Positions 43,449 through 45,127 of a DNA stretch of 45,127 bases are shown here, in pieces. Source of the stretch: Paenirhodobacter populi (GTDB lineage Bacteria > Pseudomonadota > Alphaproteobacteria > Rhodobacterales > Rhodobacteraceae); the NCBI RefSeq assembly GCF_004022215.1, contig NZ_SAUZ01000029.1, positions 1-45,127 of the forward strand, written 5' to 3'. The notes beneath the pieces are model-generated. The model made no database searches. It was not told the origin of the DNA and worked only from the letters and a program-made list of their open reading frames with translations. How positions within the stretch are numbered: position 1 is the stretch's first letter; each line of letters starts with the position of its first letter. A program made the translations under genes and the position numbers.

Positions 43449-44501
43449 TCAGGCCCAGATATCGCCAATGGTGAAGCCTTCGGTAAAGGGATCGTCATGA
43501 TCCAGCACGAAGGTGTTGATTCCGAATACCCAACTGCGGCCGGTAATGGTCGGCACCACGCCACGACGTCCGACGATGTCCACCTCTTCAACCAGACGCC
43601 CGGTATAGACGTTGCCGATGATGCTCTGATGCCGGAAGTCCTGGCCGATCTTCAGCTCGCCCTTGGCATGCAGCACCGCCATCTTGGCACAGGTGCCCGT
43701 TCCGCAGGGGCAACGATCGATAGCTCCGGTCCAGGTCGCCGGATCATCCCAGGAGAAGCTGCCCGAGGACATTGTGACGGCATTCTTCCAGTCAGCATTC
43801 AGATCTTCAGTCGGTCCGCCAAGCTGCGCGACCGTGATGCCGATGCCGGGGTAATCCGGGTGGGCGACGGGGAGTTGCTCGCTCGCAGCACGCTTGATCA
43901 TCTCCGATACGCGGGTGATCTCGCGGCCATGCTCGGGGATCAGTTCCAGCCCTTTGAATTGCCGCACGTCGGCGATGACATAAAACATGCCGCCCCAGCC
44001 CACATCAACCCGGACCTTGCCCAGATGCGGCACATCGATTTCCGCATCCAGATGCACCGCAAAGGCAGGCACGTTACGGAAGGTTACACCGGTAACCTTT
44101 CCGTTCTTGCAGGCTGCGGTCACGCGGATCAGCCCGGCCGGTGCTTCCAGCGTCAGTTCGGTCACCGGCTCCTTCATCGGCAGGATGCCCATTTCCAGCA
44201 GCACTGTCACGACAGAGATCGTGTTGCCGCCGGACATCATCGGATATTCGACCTGCTCCATGATGATATAGCCCGCATCCGCCTTGGGGTGGCTGGGCGG
44301 AACGAGCAGGTTGCAGCAATGTGCCGGGTAGCCGCGCGGCTCGCGCAGCATCAGCTTGCGCAGTTGATCGTCGTTTTCCTCAAGCCACCTAGTCTTTTCG
44401 TAGACCGAGTTCCCCGGGATATGCGGCACACCGCCCGTGATGACGCGCATCGGCGTTCCGGCATGTGTGTCAACGGCATGGATCATGCGCTTGAAAGTCA
44501 T
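43449..44501 (-). CDS. proline racemase-family hydroxyproline epimerase/dehydratase with Ser/Cys pair
   Basis: A 350-residue proline racemase-superfamily enzyme. The first active-site position is Ser90 (MMSGGNT) where racemases have Cys; the second is Cys266 (RCPCGTGTCA). In this superfamily Cys/Cys members are racemases or 4-hydroxyproline epimerases, Cys/Thr members are trans-3-hydroxyproline dehydratases, and Ser/Cys members have been reported to do both epimerisation and dehydration. The adjacent cyclodeaminase-family reductase, 47 bp downstream in the same direction, favours trans-3-hydroxy-L-proline use. Cytosolic. Confidence 0.88.
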   Translation of the reverse strand: MTFKRMIHAVDTHAGTPMRVITGGVPHIPGNSVYEKTRWLEENDDQLRKLMLREPRGYPAHCCNLLVPPSHPKADAGYIIMEQVEYPMMSGGNTISVVTVLLEMGILPMKEPVTELTLEAPAGLIRVTAACKNGKVTGVTFRNVPAFAVHLDAEIDVPHLGKVRVDVGWGGMFYVIADVRQFKGLELIPEHGREITRVSEMIKRAASEQLPVAHPDYPGIGITVAQLGGPTEDLNADWKNAVTMSSGSFSWDDPATWTGAIDRCPCGTGTCAKMAVLHAKGELKIGQDFRHQSIIGNVYTGRLVEEVDIVGRRGVVPTITGRSWVFGINTFVLDHDDPFTEGFTIGDIWA

Positions 44502-45009
44502 TGTCGGGAACTCCTGATTCTATGGGGCATGTTCGGGGTTGGACAACTATTGAACACCAGGACATGTGTGCGTGTGCGGGTTCCCGATGACCCCGTTGCT
44601 GCAGTTCGCGCCTGGAGGTTGGAGTAACAGGGATCAGGTCCCGCCGAATAGTGAAACCTAACCGTAAGTGGCCTGCCACCCGCAATCGAGATTTTCATCA
44701 AGTGCCGCATTAGCAGAACTATGGCAACCACCTGCCGGATTGAGTCAGCCCGCTTCATGCAGGGACCGCAGGACATGCGGTTAGAGGTGGCTGCGAAAAT
44801 CTGAACAGCCGGGATGAGTGGATTTTCCGAGCAACATCGGTATTATGCTGCAAGCGAGGAGAAGATGATCGCGCCGGAACCACAGTCCGGCATTCAAGGC
44901 GAAAGTGGGTATAGTTGCGATCATGGGCGGTAGAAGGCTATGATCGAGTTGGAGCAGCATCGAAACCGATCAGCAGGCGCAGGCAGTAGCTTAAATCAGC
45001 CCCAAGACT
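44502..45009. other. 508-bp intergenic region, no gene seen
   Basis: Only short open frames without recognisable motifs. The first 100 bp probably hold the promoter of the hydroxyproline genes. The rest separates them from an IS3-type element end. Confidence 0.35.
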
Positions 45010-45127
45010 TGAACCGCTCCGGGTTTGCCGGAGGCTGATTTGGGTTAGTTACGCGGCCATGTCTTCGGTTTCCAGAGCGGCGTAGAAGTTGGCCTCGGCT
45101 TCTGCGGGCGGGATGTTTCCAATAGGC
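45010..45127 (-). mobile_element. right end of an IS3-family element, truncated by the window
   Basis: The end TGAACCGCTCCGGGTTTGCC then GGAGGCT has the TGAACC...CCGG form of IS3-family terminal repeats and is followed by the transposase 3' end on the minus strand. The other end lies outside the window. Confidence 0.75.
45049..45127 (-). CDS. IS3-family transposase OrfB, C-terminal end
   Basis: The minus-strand frame from the window edge reads PIGNIPPAEAEANFYAALET then EDMAA and a TAA stop at 45051-45049. PPAEAEANFYAAL-type endings are characteristic of IS3-family integrase-like transposases. Only 26 codons are in the window. Confidence 0.82.
   Translation of the reverse strand, partial: PIGNIPPAEAEANFYAALETEDMAA

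Overview
The window looks like part of a plasmid or chromid of a high-GC alphaproteobacterium, probably a Rhodobacterales (Paracoccaceae-type) species. The evidence is a complete repABC replication and partition operon on the minus strand (about 23.9-27.5 kb) with parS-like palindromes and a countertranscribed RNA in the repB-repC gap, an alphaproteobacterial-type LexA box, and generally GC-rich coding sequence. No rRNA or tRNA gene was seen.

Layout. 1-3.6 kb: a LysR regulator diverging from a gene cut by the window edge, a cupin, and a second LysR regulator diverging from an exported alpha/beta hydrolase. 3.6-4.7 kb: an intact IS5-family element. 4.9-6.1 kb: a DUF932 plasmid protein. 6,275-21,394: a 15,120-bp cargo-carrying IS21-type transposon (my delimitation). 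It has multiple terminal repeats at both ends, a 4-bp duplication (ATCC), and istA-istB at its right end. It sits inside an imuB gene, and removing it restores the imuB reading frame across the junction. The cargo is a 1,457-residue NACHT-type STAND NTPase with a C-terminal PD-(D/E)XK nuclease-like domain, a small inverted-repeat element, a DUF2268 protease, four small unrelated genes each followed by a near-identical GC-rich repeat of about 70 bp, a soxR plus MFS efflux pair, two hypothetical genes, and an XRE regulator plus Ner-like regulator just upstream of istAB (an order like phage Mu c-ner-A-B).

21.4-23.9 kb: a decayed SOS cassette (SRAP peptidase, imuA, imuB) behind an intact LexA box. 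23.9-27.5 kb: repABC. 28.0-31.0 kb: a decayed tyrosine recombinase, a decayed Fic toxin with its intact small antitoxin, and an intact tyrosine recombinase.

31.7-39.6 kb: one long minus-strand catabolic operon, dgoD-dgoA-2-hydroxyacid dehydrogenase-iclR-dgoK-tctC-tctB-tctA, ending in an intrinsic terminator. It would take up a sugar acid and degrade D-galactonate by the De Ley-Doudoroff route to pyruvate and glyceraldehyde 3-phosphate. 39.6-42.5 kb: an IS5 remnant broken by three perfect hairpins, a 53-bp hairpin repeat also found inside the transposon, and an IS701-type transposase with a possible -1 frameshift site. 42.4-44.5 kb: a hydroxyproline epimerase/dehydratase with a Ser/Cys active-site pair and an ornithine-cyclodeaminase-family reductase. 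The window ends in the 3' end of an IS3-family element.

The most notable part is the transposon: a defence-like NTPase-nuclease and a cassette-like array of small genes moving as cargo of an IS21-type element. All calls are from reading the sequence, and no database search was run.
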